A stretch of DNA of 64,000 nt from Arcanobacterium pinnipediorum (GCF_023973165.1 NZ_CP099547.1:868001-932000), one strand, 5' to 3'; shown: positions 45,235 through 53,642, counted from the stretch's first letter. Program-made: numbers and translations. Notes: generated by a model from the letters alone, not told the origin.

Positions 45235-47741
45235 GAATCTATCCTGCTAAATACTGCAACTGGGAATCGACCAGTGAGGTCACTGAGAGCTTGGGTGCCA
45301 CCCGAAACTATATCGCCAGTGAAAATATTTTCCCATTCACCTTCAGGCAAAACTACAGTATGGTCGGTATGGGTAAGTAAACCAATTGATCTGGTTGCGA
45401 TCGTGACCACAACCGCGCGCGAGTTCAAGGTCCGAGCAAAGGCCAGCGCGTGCCCGGTAGATACCGGCAATGGTTGGTATCCCATATGCGCCGAAGCCAA
45501 GAGTGGATTTTGTTCACGCAACCGGGTCAACCTCGAAGTAATCCATAGTTTTTCCTCGTCAAGATCCGCATTACTAGCTAATCCGTGCTTATCGAGATTA
45601 TCGAGGCTTGCCTGCAATGCGACAAAATCAATTGGACGCCGATTATCAGGATCGACAAGAGAGTTTTGCGTTATCTCTTGGCCCTGATACAGATCAGGAA
45701 CACCAATCATTGTGTAGTGCAGTACGCACGAACCTAAAATGTTGCCACGCACTGCGGGCGCAATCTTTTCCCAGAATTGGCCAAGTGCCTGGCGTACATC
45801 TGGGGTATCACATATTGCATGGGCATAGGCGAGCATCTTAGTTTCACTGCTCTGGTTTTGTTCCGTCCACGTAGTCCAAATTTTTTGCTCTCGAGCAGCT
45901 TTGAGTAAATAAGGGTCCAAGCGCTCATAACTGATCGGGCCCGCTAAAGTCCAGGTCCCAATAATGGTTTGCCAAATAAGATTTTCGAATTGCCCATCAA
46001 GTTGGGCCGGACGCTGTGTTTGGACAATTGCTCGCAGTGTGTGTAACAAGGATGTCCATTCATCTGCGAATTGGGTCAAAGAACTAATAGTGGCACGAAC
46101 ATCTTCACCACGCTTGGTATCGTGAGTTGAGGTCACAACCCCGCTAACTGGCCAAGCGTGATGCATATAGGTTTGCCAGGCGTGGAACTCATCGGGGCTA
46201 CATATCATGTGATGCGGTCCACCGCCTACTTCATTGGCAGAGGTTAGTGCGGTGTATCGATAAAAAGTAGTATCTTCGACACCTTTAGCCATCACTGCAC
46301 CACAAACTTGTTGAAAGCGAACAATGGCTTCGAGCCGGCGTTCTTCCAACGTGCGTCCGGCCGATCCGATTTCATTTCCCAGAAGAATATCGACGACGAC
46401 TTCGAGAGTCTCTAACGAATCCTCATCTAAGAAATCACGTGCCTTTTGAGCCGCATCACGCAAAACTCGTTCATCTTCAGGCGAAGGTCGTTCTCCAGGA
46501 ACCACATAAGCGCGGTATCGTGACATGTGTATGACAATCTCGGAGACGACGTCGAAAATTCTACGGAACGTGTGGTCTCGCAGTCGCACGTCTGAGTGAC
46601 AGACCTCAGCTATCAGTGTGGCCAAGCGGTGCATTTCTGCATAGAGAGATGTTGAAACAATGTGGCGTTTAGCTTCAATCTCAGTTCGCGAAACACTCGC
46701 AGTGCTTTGCGAGATCTCAGAATACAGTTGGGTTAGTGGCCCAACTCCAGCAGGCTCGGTGAAAAGACCTTGAATCCGGCGCAGTGCGTCATAGCCCGTC
46801 GTCCCAGAGCACTGCCAATCATCTGGCAGTTCTTCATCAGCTTCAAGAATCTTTTCAGCAACCAGCCAAGCACCGTGGGTAGCATCATGTAAATGACGGA
46901 AGTATTCACGCGGATCAGCCAAGCCATCTGGATGATCGATACGGAATGAATCAATCAAGCCACGTTGCATTAAGCCCAACAACAATTCGTGAGAAGCTTT
47001 AAAAACCTCAGGGCGTTCGACTCGGATAGCAGCTAAAGTATCGACGTCAAAGAAGCGCCGATAATTTAGTTCTTCGTTAGCTACCCGCCAATATGCTAAC
47101 CGATAATATTGACGATCGAGCAATTCAGCTAACGGTAAGGACTGGGTACCTTGCCGGACCGGGAAAACATGATCGTAATAGCGCAGAACCGGCATGGGGC
47201 CATCGGCTTCGAAACCTGGAACCACCATGGTATCGAGGCTCAATTCGCCATCGGCCAAGACGCCTCCGATACGTTGCCCTAAAACAGGAAGAAGCAAGCC
47301 ATCGCCGTCGTCTTTAATCTCTAAATCGAACCAGTTCGAAAAGAGTGATTCTTCGCCGTCGCGCAAAACAGACCATAATGCGCGGTTGTGGTAGAGCGGG
47401 GTTGGAACCGCCATGTGGTTAGGCACGATATCGACAACCAGATACATTCCGGCGTCGTGAATAGCCTTAGAGGCCCGTTCGAAACCTGCTAAACCACCTA
47501 ATTCAGCTGATATTTTGGCGTGATCGACGACGTCGTAACCATGGCGCGATCCAGGCGCTGCCTGTAAGATGGGCGAGAAAAATACGTCAGTGATACCCAG
47601 TTGTTTTAGATACGGGACAATCTCACAGACCGAATCGAATGTGAAATCCGGCGTCAATTGCAACCGGTAGGTCGTAACCGGTTGCCGTTTATCTTCTGCA
47701 GGAACGTGCGAGTGTGAGCGCAGAACTGAGCTAGTAGACAT
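45231..47741 (-). CDS. treY: maltooligosyl trehalose synthase (TreY)
   Basis: An 836-aa GH13 transglycosidase that turns the reducing-end glucose of maltodextrins into an alpha,alpha-1,1 trehalosyl unit. Signatures: VTTYRLQLTPDFTF (22-35), YLKQLGITDVFFSPILQA (about 44-61), GSRHGYDVVDH (about 64-74), nucleophile Asp in DSFRIDHPDGL (about 262-272), acid Glu in LVAEKILE, and Asp in THDTKRGEDVRA (about 534-545). A GGAG ribosome binding site precedes the ATG. It lies 61 bases after glgX and is coupled to treZ by a four-base overlap. Confidence 0.95.
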   Translation of the reverse strand: MSTSSVLRSHSHVPAEDKRQPVTTYRLQLTPDFTFDSVCEIVPYLKQLGITDVFFSPILQAAPGSRHGYDVVDHAKISAELGGLAGFERASKAIHDAGMYLVVDIVPNHMAVPTPLYHNRALWSVLRDGEESLFSNWFDLEIKDDGDGLLLPVLGQRIGGVLADGELSLDTMVVPGFEADGPMPVLRYYDHVFPVRQGTQSLPLAELLDRQYYRLAYWRVANEELNYRRFFDVDTLAAIRVERPEVFKASHELLLGLMQRGLIDSFRIDHPDGLADPREYFRHLHDATHGAWLVAEKILEADEELPDDWQCSGTTGYDALRRIQGLFTEPAGVGPLTQLYSEISQSTASVSRTEIEAKRHIVSTSLYAEMHRLATLIAEVCHSDVRLRDHTFRRIFDVVSEIVIHMSRYRAYVVPGERPSPEDERVLRDAAQKARDFLDEDSLETLEVVVDILLGNEIGSAGRTLEERRLEAIVRFQQVCGAVMAKGVEDTTFYRYTALTSANEVGGGPHHMICSPDEFHAWQTYMHHAWPVSGVVTSTHDTKRGEDVRATISSLTQFADEWTSLLHTLRAIVQTQRPAQLDGQFENLIWQTIIGTWTLAGPISYERLDPYLLKAAREQKIWTTWTEQNQSSETKMLAYAHAICDTPDVRQALGQFWEKIAPAVRGNILGSCVLHYTMIGVPDLYQGQEITQNSLVDPDNRRPIDFVALQASLDNLDKHGLASNADLDEEKLWITSRLTRLREQNPLLASAHMGYQPLPVSTGHALAFARTLNSRAVVVTIATRSIGLLTHTDHTVVLPEGEWENIFTGDIVSGGTQALSDLTGRFPVAVFSRIDS

Positions 47742-47802
47742 AATTCTCCTTGTCCTATCTCTCTTAATCCTAAACCATCAAACTCTACGGCTATAGCTCA
47801 GC

Positions 47803-50025
47803 TCACTTACTGTGGAAAGATTGTGTATTGGCAAGATTATCAGTAATCCCACCTGTGGATAACGGAAGAGTAGCCGTTTTAGCGGCAATCGATGCATTAT
47901 CGGCGTCAGACTCAATCGCCAACGGACGAACAAAAATCAGAACGCTGCGCTGAGGAACCACAAAGCTTTCACCAGGAAGAAGCTGAACTGGAAGATCAGA
48001 ATCTTGCGCTGTGGAAAATGATGGCAACCACGGCCGAGTGAGATGTGTTTGCGGAATAGAAAATGTTAAATCTTCATCAGAGGCGTTAAAAACAATCAAC
48101 AGATCGTCGTCGAGAACTTTCTCCCCGCGCACCCCCGGTTCTTGAATAGCGCTGCCGTTAAGCCACAACATTACCGATCGAGCAAACCAGGTGTCCCAAT
48201 CTTCGTCTTGCATCTGCTCGCCGTCGTGGCGCAACCACAAAATATCGCCGCGTTCAGAGGTGCCGCCGTGGAACGGGGAACCTTGGAAGAAACGACGACG
48301 CCGAAGCGTTGGATGAGCACGCCGGAAATGAATGATTGCGCGAGCGAAATCCAAAATCCGCAACGCTTCGTCATCGAGATCCCAATTCATCCACGAAATC
48401 TCGTTATCTTGCGCGTAAGTATTGTTATTACCGCCCTGGGTGCGCCCAATTTCATCGCCGTGGCTAATCATTGGAACACCTTGGGAAATAAGTAACGTCG
48501 TGAAGAAGTTTTTAATCTGGCGGATGCGAAGTTCGCGGATAGCTTCATCGGTAGTAGGCCCTTCGACGCCGGTATTCCACGAGCGATTATGTGATTCACC
48601 ATCCATTGAATTTTCGCCATTAGCTTCGTTGTGCTTTTCGTTATACGTGACCAGGTCACGCATAGTGAAGCCGTCGTGAGCGGTAACAAAATTGATGGAA
48701 GCAAACGGACGGCGTCCAGAGTGTTCGTAGAGGTCTGAAGAGCCAGAAATACGAGAAGCAAACTCAGACAGAGTTGAGGGTTCGCCACGCCAGAAGTCAC
48801 GGATAGTATCGCGATATTTCCCGTTCCATTCAGTCCACAATGGCGGGAATTCGCCCACATTGTAGCCATTTTCGCCAATATCCCAAGGTTCGGCAATGAG
48901 TTTAACTTGGGAAATGATGGGATCTTGTTGAATAATTTCGAAGAACGAGGAGAGCTTGTCAACTTCGTGAAGTTCACGGGCCAAAGTTGAGGCGAGATCG
49001 AAGCGGAAACCGTCAACATGCATATCTTGGATCCAGTAGCGTAGCGAATCCATGATGAGCTGGAGTGAATGAGGTGAACGCATGTTCAACGAGTTTCCGG
49101 TACCAGTGGTATCGAAATATGAGGCTTTGTCCTCTGGAACTAGGCGATAGTAGGAGGCATTGTCGATTCCACGAAACGATAGCGTTGGACCCATGTGGTT
49201 GCCTTCGGCAGTGTGGTTGTAGACCACGTCGAGAATGATCTCAATATCAGCCTCATGATAGGCCTTGACCATTGACTTAAACTCATCAACTTGTTCGCCG
49301 CGGCTGCCAGAAGCTGAGTAGGTATTTTGCGGGGCAAAGAATCCAATTGTGTTATAACCCCAGTAGTTAGAAAGACCTTTGTCTATTAGGGAAGTATCGT
49401 TGACGAATTGATGGATTGGCATTAACTCTAGTGCGGTAATACCTAGTTCTTTCAAGTATGAGACCATTGCCGGGTGTGCCATACCCATATAGGTACCGCG
49501 AAGCTCTTCAGGTATATCTGGGTGAGTCATCGTCATGCCTTTAAGGTGAGCTTCGTAGATGATGGACTCGTGGTACTCGTGGGCTGGTGGGCGATCGTGC
49601 CCCCAATCAAAGTAAGGATTGATTACTACCGAGAGCATCGTGTGCCCTAGAGAATCTTCCTCGTGGCGCTGATCTGGATGGTTGAAATCGTAAGAAAAAT
49701 TAGCTTGGTGATTATCTATTTGACCGTCGATTGCTTTCGCATATGGGTCTAATAAGATTTTTGTGGGATCGCATCGATGGCCATTTTCTAGGTCGAATGG
49801 TCCAGATATGCGGTAGCCGTAGCGTTGTCCGGGCCGAATACCGGGAATGTAGCAGTGCCAGACGAATGCGTCTACTTCCTCAAGACGAATGCGTTCTTCG
49901 TTGAGCTCATCGTCGATCAAACACAGTTCGATACTGTCGGCAACAGATGAAAAGATCGCAAAATTGGTTCCAGTGCCGTCATAAGTTGCGCCGAGTGGAT
50001 AAGGATTCCCGGGCCAAACTTCCAT
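47803..50025 (-). CDS. glgX: glycogen debranching enzyme (GlgX/TreX)
   Basis: A 740-aa isoamylase-type GH13 enzyme hydrolysing alpha-1,6 branches. N-terminal CBM48-like part (GNPYPLGATYDGTGTNFAIF, 5-24), then the barrel with catalytic Asp in DGFRFDLASTL (about 337-347), Glu in IAEPWDIG (about 373-380) and Asp in TAHDGFTMRDLV. Upstream of treY-treZ it is better seen as the TreX of the TreXYZ trehalose route. A strong AAGGGGG ribosome binding site lies just before the ATG. The C-terminal 50 residues are variable and Ala/Thr-rich. Confidence 0.95.
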   Translation of the reverse strand: MEVWPGNPYPLGATYDGTGTNFAIFSSVADSIELCLIDDELNEERIRLEEVDAFVWHCYIPGIRPGQRYGYRISGPFDLENGHRCDPTKILLDPYAKAIDGQIDNHQANFSYDFNHPDQRHEEDSLGHTMLSVVINPYFDWGHDRPPAHEYHESIIYEAHLKGMTMTHPDIPEELRGTYMGMAHPAMVSYLKELGITALELMPIHQFVNDTSLIDKGLSNYWGYNTIGFFAPQNTYSASGSRGEQVDEFKSMVKAYHEADIEIILDVVYNHTAEGNHMGPTLSFRGIDNASYYRLVPEDKASYFDTTGTGNSLNMRSPHSLQLIMDSLRYWIQDMHVDGFRFDLASTLARELHEVDKLSSFFEIIQQDPIISQVKLIAEPWDIGENGYNVGEFPPLWTEWNGKYRDTIRDFWRGEPSTLSEFASRISGSSDLYEHSGRRPFASINFVTAHDGFTMRDLVTYNEKHNEANGENSMDGESHNRSWNTGVEGPTTDEAIRELRIRQIKNFFTTLLISQGVPMISHGDEIGRTQGGNNNTYAQDNEISWMNWDLDDEALRILDFARAIIHFRRAHPTLRRRRFFQGSPFHGGTSERGDILWLRHDGEQMQDEDWDTWFARSVMLWLNGSAIQEPGVRGEKVLDDDLLIVFNASDEDLTFSIPQTHLTRPWLPSFSTAQDSDLPVQLLPGESFVVPQRSVLIFVRPLAIESDADNASIAAKTATLPLSTGGITDNLANTQSFHSK

Positions 50026-50452
50026 TTTTCCCCCTTGTAGTGCAGGTATAGATTTAGCCTATCTCAGCAGCGCGGCTTTTTGGGTCTTCGCCACGTACTT
50101 TGTGTGGTTATAAATCGTCATAGAGTAGGCAAGATGTAGAACCAAGAGTGGTCTTAGCAGTGAGAATAAATAACTAGCGAGAATAAATAATTATTGATGT
50201 TTTGGTAGTGCGCGAGTTCAGAAACGATAAGTGCGCCTGAGCGCTGAAGAACTTGGCTGCCCTAGCACACCCTGTGGCTGGGTATGGCCGAAAGCGGCTG
50301 AGTGTGGCAGAAGATAACGGAGAAAGAGCGGAAGCTGGGCAGAGGTAGCTGGAGGCTAGCGGAAAAAGAAAAGATGCCCGAAAGTTATGGGGGTGATTCC
50401 TCGTGGCGTACCAAATTTAATGGCGTGGCGTACCGAATTTAATGGTTTATGG
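50026..50452. other. intergenic region without a gene
   Basis: About 430 bases between glgX and the tRNA cluster. No supported ORF. It holds two copies of GAGAATAAATAA (50162-50173 and 50180-50191, 18-base spacing), a purine-rich stretch of GGC/GCTG words (50265-50350) and a 22-bp tandem repeat next to the tRNA-Val gene. Presumably the glgX promoter is at its left end. Confidence 0.7.
50402..50445. repeat. 22-bp tandem direct repeat, two copies
   Basis: Copies at 50402-50423 and 50424-50445 differ at one base (CGTGGCGTACC, then A or G, then AATTTAATGG). It lies immediately downstream (3' side) of the minus-strand tRNA-Val gene. It could be a duplication formed by slippage or an old target duplication; origin unknown. 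Confidence 0.8.
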
Positions 50453-50524
50453 TGGGCGGTACTGGGTTCGAACCAGCGACCTCTTCGGTGTGAACGAAGC
50501 GCTCTACCACTGAGCTAACCGCCC
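50453..50524 (-). tRNA. tRNA-Val (anticodon CAC)
   Basis: A 72-base cloverleaf on the minus strand. Acceptor stem GGGCGGT/ACCGCCC, D-loop with AGCTCAGTGGTAGAGC, anticodon loop TTCACAC, T-arm GGTTCGAACCC, discriminator A. CCA is not encoded. It is oriented opposite to the other five tRNA genes. Confidence 0.93.
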
Positions 50525-50608
50525 GTTGAAAAACTCTCCTTATGAGGATACGACGATATGGAAGTAAATGCTAGCGAGGCGCACGTGGCGCAGGTCATGT
50601 TCTAGCGA

Positions 50609-50639
50609 TTGGACAAGCTAGGGGCAAACTGGCTATATT
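50609..50639 (+). promoter_or_regulatory. promoter of the plus-strand tRNA cluster
   Basis: TTGGAC (50609-50614) and TATATT (50634-50639), spacing 19 (18 if read as TGGACA). The start would be near 50646, immediately before a perfect palindrome (50649-50666) and then the first tRNA. Confidence 0.5.
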
Positions 50640-50648
50640 TATTGAGCG

Positions 50649-50666
50649 TCACAAACGCGTTTGTGA
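50649..50666. promoter_or_regulatory. perfect 18-bp palindrome in the tRNA leader
   Basis: TCACAAACG followed by its exact reverse complement CGTTTGTGA. It sits about 4-20 bases after the inferred transcription start and seven bases before tRNA-Gly. It may be an operator for a dimeric regulator, or form a 5' hairpin in the tRNA precursor. Confidence 0.5.
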
Positions 50667-50673
50667 GTGTCAA

Positions 50674-50746
50674 GCGGATGTAGCTCAGTTGGTAGAGCAT
50701 CACCTTGCCAAGGTGAGGGTCGCGAGTTCGAGTCTCGTCATCCGCT
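50674..50746 (+). tRNA. tRNA-Gly (anticodon GCC), copy 1
   Basis: 73 bases. Acceptor GCGGATG/CATCCGC, anticodon loop TTGCCAA, T-arm GAGTTCGAGTCTC, discriminator T, CCA not encoded. Identical to the second copy at 50959-51031. Confidence 0.95.
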
Positions 50747-50777
50747 CGATGGCCTAGCAGGTAACTGCTTACCACGT

Positions 50778-50848
50778 GGTGGGTTGGCCGAGAGGCGAGG
50801 CAGCGGCCTGCAAAGCCGTATACACGGGTTCGAATCCCGTACCCACCT
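50778..50848 (+). tRNA. tRNA-Cys (anticodon GCA)
   Basis: 71 bases. Acceptor GGTGGGT/ACCCACC, anticodon loop CTGCAAA, T-arm GGGTTCGAATCCC and discriminator T (U73), the usual identity base for cysteine. Confidence 0.94.
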
Positions 50849-50857
50849 CACATGCTA

Positions 50858-50929
50858 GGGCGATTGGCGCAGTGGTAGCGCGCTTCCTTGACACGGAAGA
50901 GGTCACTGGTTCGAACCCAGTATCGCCCA
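50858..50929 (+). tRNA. tRNA-Val (anticodon GAC), copy 1
   Basis: 72 bases. Acceptor GGGCGAT/ATCGCCC, anticodon loop TTGACAC, T-arm TGGTTCGAACCCA, discriminator A. Identical to the copy at 51094-51165. Confidence 0.95.
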
Positions 50930-50958
50930 CTAAACTGTGTAGCAATTCTCAGTTTGTT

Positions 50959-51031
50959 GCGGATGTAGCTCAGTTGGTAGAGCATCACCTTGCCAAGGTG
51001 AGGGTCGCGAGTTCGAGTCTCGTCATCCGCT
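50959..51031 (+). tRNA. tRNA-Gly (anticodon GCC), copy 2
   Basis: Identical in sequence to the first Gly copy; anticodon loop TTGCCAA. An intrinsic terminator lies between this gene and the following tRNA-Val. Confidence 0.95.
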
Positions 51032-51057
51032 CAAGTTACTGTATTTTGCAGTATCAC

Positions 51058-51088
51058 AATGGACTCAGTTCGATGAGTCCATTTTTAT
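51058..51088 (+). terminator. intrinsic terminator inside the tRNA cluster
   Basis: Stem AATGGACTCA (51058-51067) and TGAGTCCATT (51074-51083), loop GTTCGA, followed by TTTTA. It should stop transcription before the last tRNA-Val, which would then need read-through or its own promoter. Confidence 0.75.
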
Positions 51089-51093
51089 TGATC

Positions 51094-51165
51094 GGGCGAT
51101 TGGCGCAGTGGTAGCGCGCTTCCTTGACACGGAAGAGGTCACTGGTTCGAACCCAGTATCGCCCA
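51094..51165 (+). tRNA. tRNA-Val (anticodon GAC), copy 2
   Basis: Identical to the first Val(GAC) copy. It follows six bases after a terminator, so its own transcription is uncertain; no clear promoter is visible between. Confidence 0.95.
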
Positions 51166-51167
51166 CA

Positions 51168-51207
51168 AAAGCGCGGAACAGAGTTATCTGTTCCGCGCTT
51201 TGATTTT
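51168..51207 (+). terminator. terminator after the tRNA cluster
   Basis: A 14-bp perfect stem, AAAGCGCGGAACAG (51168-51181) and CTGTTCCGCGCTTT (51188-51201), loop AGTTAT, followed by GATTTT. Confidence 0.8.
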
Positions 51208-51267
51208 CTGGCTTAGAATGAGGCAGAGCTGAGTTGGAGTAATGGGGCTCTTCGGATTTTGGCGGGG

Positions 51268-52578
51268 TTAGGGGTAGATTGTGTTGAGGAGTCGCCAGTT
51301 GGGTTTGCCTGCGTAGAGGAGGCATCTGATGCGGTAGTTGGTGAAGTTGGTAAATCCGTAGCCGATTCTTTTGATGCGTTTGATGAGGTTGTTCATGGCT
51401 TCGGTGATCGAGTTCGATAGGCGGGCGTGGTGGTAGGCCAGGATCTGGTGATACCAGTTTTTAAGTGTTCGGCTAAGTTGTTGGATTTCTTGGGGCATGA
51501 AGTCCTGGCTGGTGTGGTTGATGAGTTGATCAAGCATGGTTTGAGCGGTGGTGATGTTGTCTTGAGCGTAGAAATTTCGGAGGCGTTCTTTGACACGGTA
51601 AGCGATAGCGACTTCACCATGAGGGTCTCCTAAGCGTAAAAGTGATTCGATCCGATGTTGTGTTTTATCGGTGAGTTTTTCTTGTCCGTAGACAAGTTGG
51701 CGTCTTATACGGTAGAGCGGGTCGGTTTTTCGTCCGCGGTGTCCAAGTGTTTGTTGTTGAACACGCCGGCGTACACGATCAAGGGCTCGGTTAGCTAATG
51801 TGATGACGTGGAAGTGGTCAGCGACTTGGGTAGCGTGTGGTGTGACCACGTTGAAAACAGCCCGGTAGGCCGGGCTCATATCGAGTGTGGCATAGCTGAT
51901 TCCTTGTTTCCAATAGGTAGGGAAGCGGTGAAGGAAACGGGCAACCTCAACATAGTTACGGCTTGGAATAATATCAATGATCTGGTGGTTGGCTACATCG
52001 CATAGCGTGGTCACATATTGGGTAGGGCGTTTGTTCAAACGAACGAAACTTGTCTCGTCAAGACCGATTGCAGGAGTTTGAGATAAACGTTTACGATCAG
52101 CATCAAGTAAGGCCTGCCCGTAGATGGTCACGGTGTGGTTAATCGTGTGCCAATCACAGCCCAGCTCGGCAGCGACTTCACTTATTGTCTGTCCCATTCC
52201 TACTTGCCTGGTCGCCCATTTAGCTGCCCTGGTCGTTAACCGAGAGTGTCTACTAGCAATGCGTTTGTCCTGGCTTGTCCATGACCCCATATCGCATTGA
52301 TGGTTAGGACAATACCAGCGGTGTTTACGCCAGATCAGACCCATGGGGCGTCCGTAAACGGGCAGATCGATATAAGGAACTCGTGGCCTATCCTTGACTC
52401 GTGCCCGTACCTTGCATCGAGGACATAACACGGTGTTAAGATCTTGCTCGATCTCGATTGACTGGTGTGGTCCGTGACGATGATAAGCCACAGGCACAAC
52501 ATCTTTTAAACTCAGCAAACGAGCCACGATTACGTTAGGATCAGAACTGGTGAAGATAGTTTCAGGTTTTTTGCTCAC
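51268..52578 (-). CDS. ISL3 family transposase
   Basis: A 436-aa DDE transposase. The N-terminal zinc-binding part has CPRCKVRARVKDRPRVPYID (about 37-56) and a second WYCPNHQCD (about 68-76). The helix-turn-helix is near 120-145 (TISEVAAELGCDWHTINHTV). The catalytic domain (DUF4096/DDE_Tnp_ISL3) has IGLDETSFVR (about 172-181), LDMSPAYRAVF with VADHFHV (about 233-258), and the final Glu in NSITEAMNNLIKRIKRIGYG (about 386-405). The GTG start at 52578 is near the right inverted repeat. The reading frame is intact, so the element may still be active. Confidence 0.92.
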   Translation of the reverse strand: MSKKPETIFTSSDPNVIVARLLSLKDVVPVAYHRHGPHQSIEIEQDLNTVLCPRCKVRARVKDRPRVPYIDLPVYGRPMGLIWRKHRWYCPNHQCDMGSWTSQDKRIASRHSRLTTRAAKWATRQVGMGQTISEVAAELGCDWHTINHTVTIYGQALLDADRKRLSQTPAIGLDETSFVRLNKRPTQYVTTLCDVANHQIIDIIPSRNYVEVARFLHRFPTYWKQGISYATLDMSPAYRAVFNVVTPHATQVADHFHVITLANRALDRVRRRVQQQTLGHRGRKTDPLYRIRRQLVYGQEKLTDKTQHRIESLLRLGDPHGEVAIAYRVKERLRNFYAQDNITTAQTMLDQLINHTSQDFMPQEIQQLSRTLKNWYHQILAYHHARLSNSITEAMNNLIKRIKRIGYGFTNFTNYRIRCLLYAGKPNWRLLNTIYP

Positions 52579-52603
52579 ACTCTAAGCATGAACTATCTTC
52601 ACC
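52549..52603. repeat. subterminal inverted repeat of the ISL3 element
   Basis: GGTGAAGATAGTT (52549-52561) and AACTATCTTCACC (52591-52603), 29-base spacer, covering the transposase start codon. A diverged version of the same structure occurs in the relic at 53700-53754. It could bind transposase or fold in the mRNA leader. Confidence 0.7.
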
Positions 52604-52712
52604 ACTTTCACATCCCCACACCCCGCCAAAATCCGAAGAGCCGTATTTCTTCGAAATGGTCGGTTATCTTGGCTGCTAAATTTGAACCATTGTTTTCTGT
52701 GGTTGTCTGCCA

Positions 52713-52755
52713 GATATAAGCTGCAAGGTTATCTACTGGATATAAGCTGCAAGGT
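52713..52755. repeat. 17-bp direct repeat, two copies
   Basis: GATATAAGCTGCAAGGT occurs at 52713-52729 and exactly again at 52739-52755, with nine bases between. Confidence 0.8.
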
Positions 52756-52992
52756 CCATTTTTGTTCTGATTACTAGCCCATAACAATCATCGACTAGCT
52801 CTCAACGATCTATTGATTAGTCCATAACAGTCTATAACTGCTGGTTTTCAGGCCAACCACGCCATCAAAACCGGTTATTCTCCCTGCCTACCCGCAATAA
52901 TCGAAGTAAATAGCCACGATAGGCGAATCCAATCTGGTTGTTATTCTGAAATGTCGGGTTTTAAGGGGTGGTGGTGGGCTTGGTCTGTTGCA

Positions 52993-53054
52993 AAACCGGG
53001 GTATATGGGGTGATGTCCTCATATACGGGGACATCGCCCCATATACCCCGGTTT
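52993..53054. repeat. large palindrome (26-bp arms, 10-base loop)
   Basis: Left arm 52993-53018 begins AAACCGGGGTATATGGGG and right arm 53029-53054 is its reverse complement with one T/C difference (a G-U pair in RNA). Alternative shorter hairpins are nested: 53001-53010 with 53017-53026, and 53021-53030 with 53037-53046. The word GTATATGGGG thus recurs in alternating orientation. Function unknown. Confidence 0.85.
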
Positions 53055-53273
53055 CGGCACAACTTAAAGTCTTGATCAGGTTGGATAGTAGATGAAATGG
53101 CGTTAGAGAGAGTGGTAGCCGGTAGAAAGTGTGGTTTGGCAGGACTGTAGCTAGATGTGATCAGATTTGGAAAGGCAGGATAGTAGATGTGTTGAGATTT
53201 GGTAGGGCTGGTTGGTGGTTGGTGTGTAATTTGGATGAAATATTTGGTTGAAGAGCCGAGATTTAGGGCACAC

Positions 53274-53341
53274 CGGATGGTAGTTCAAGGGGGCTGGTAG
53301 TTCAAGGTGGCTGGTAGTTCAAGGGGGCTGGTAGTTCAAGG
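53274..53341. repeat. 17-bp tandem repeat, four copies
   Basis: Unit GGGCTGGTAGTTCAAGG. Copies at 53274-53290 (diverged 5' end), 53291-53307, 53308-53324 and 53325-53341. The unit length is not a multiple of three and no ORF crosses it, so it is a non-coding minisatellite. Confidence 0.85.
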
Positions 53342-53497
53342 GAGCTGGTTGGGAGTTGGACTGGAAGTTTGGATGGAGGGGTGCTAGTTGTGATGGGGTT
53401 TGCGGATTAGGCTGGCAGAAGTGTCTGTTTACCTGGTATGAGATTGCTACTTCATTCTCATGGCCCGCTAAACTAGACATGTTTTCTTGATGGTAGG

Positions 53498-53567
53498 GCT
53501 AGTATTTCCCGTAAGCTCGCGCTAGTAAAAACGCTAGTATTTCCCTCAATCTCGCGCTAGTAAAACC
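53498..53567. repeat. 35-bp tandem repeat, two copies
   Basis: Units 53498-53532 and 53533-53567 share GCTAGTATTTCCC and CTCGCGCTAGTAAAA, differing mainly in five central bases. Each unit also carries GCTAGTA twice. Confidence 0.8.
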
Positions 53568-53642
53568 GGATCTTGCCTCAGGGGGCCATATTCTTCTGCG
53601 CGCATTTCTAAGGTGTTGGTAATTCGCGCGGTGGTTAGAGCA

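Larger units (their letters stand above)
51246..52642 (-). mobile_element. ISL3-family insertion sequence, intact
   Basis: A 1397-bp element bounded by perfect 23-bp inverted repeats, 51246-51268 and 52620-52642, beginning GGCTCTTCGGATTTTGGC. It contains one full-length transposase. No 8-bp target duplication is visible at these ends (flanks AGTAATGG and GTATTTCT differ), so the copy may be old or flanked by a deletion. It lies directly downstream of the tRNA terminator. An internal inverted repeat (52549-52561 / 52591-52603) spans the transposase start. Confidence 0.9.
52643..53642. other. gene-free, repeat-rich region
   Basis: No ORF with family resemblance or coding character. Contents, left to right: a direct repeat GATATAAGCTGCAAGGT (52713-52729, 52739-52755); a large palindrome (52993-53054); loosely repeated words such as GGATAGTAGATG (two copies); four 17-bp units (53274-53341); two 35-bp units (53498-53567). 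Together with the intact and relic ISL3 elements it looks like a graveyard of mobile DNA. Confidence 0.7.

Noticed and set aside
50667..51114. Open frames crossing the tRNA genes
   Set aside because: They are read through tRNA cloverleaf sequence and have no coding similarity.
53274..53341. Possible CRISPR-like array
   Set aside because: The units are directly abutting with no spacers, and no cas genes are present.
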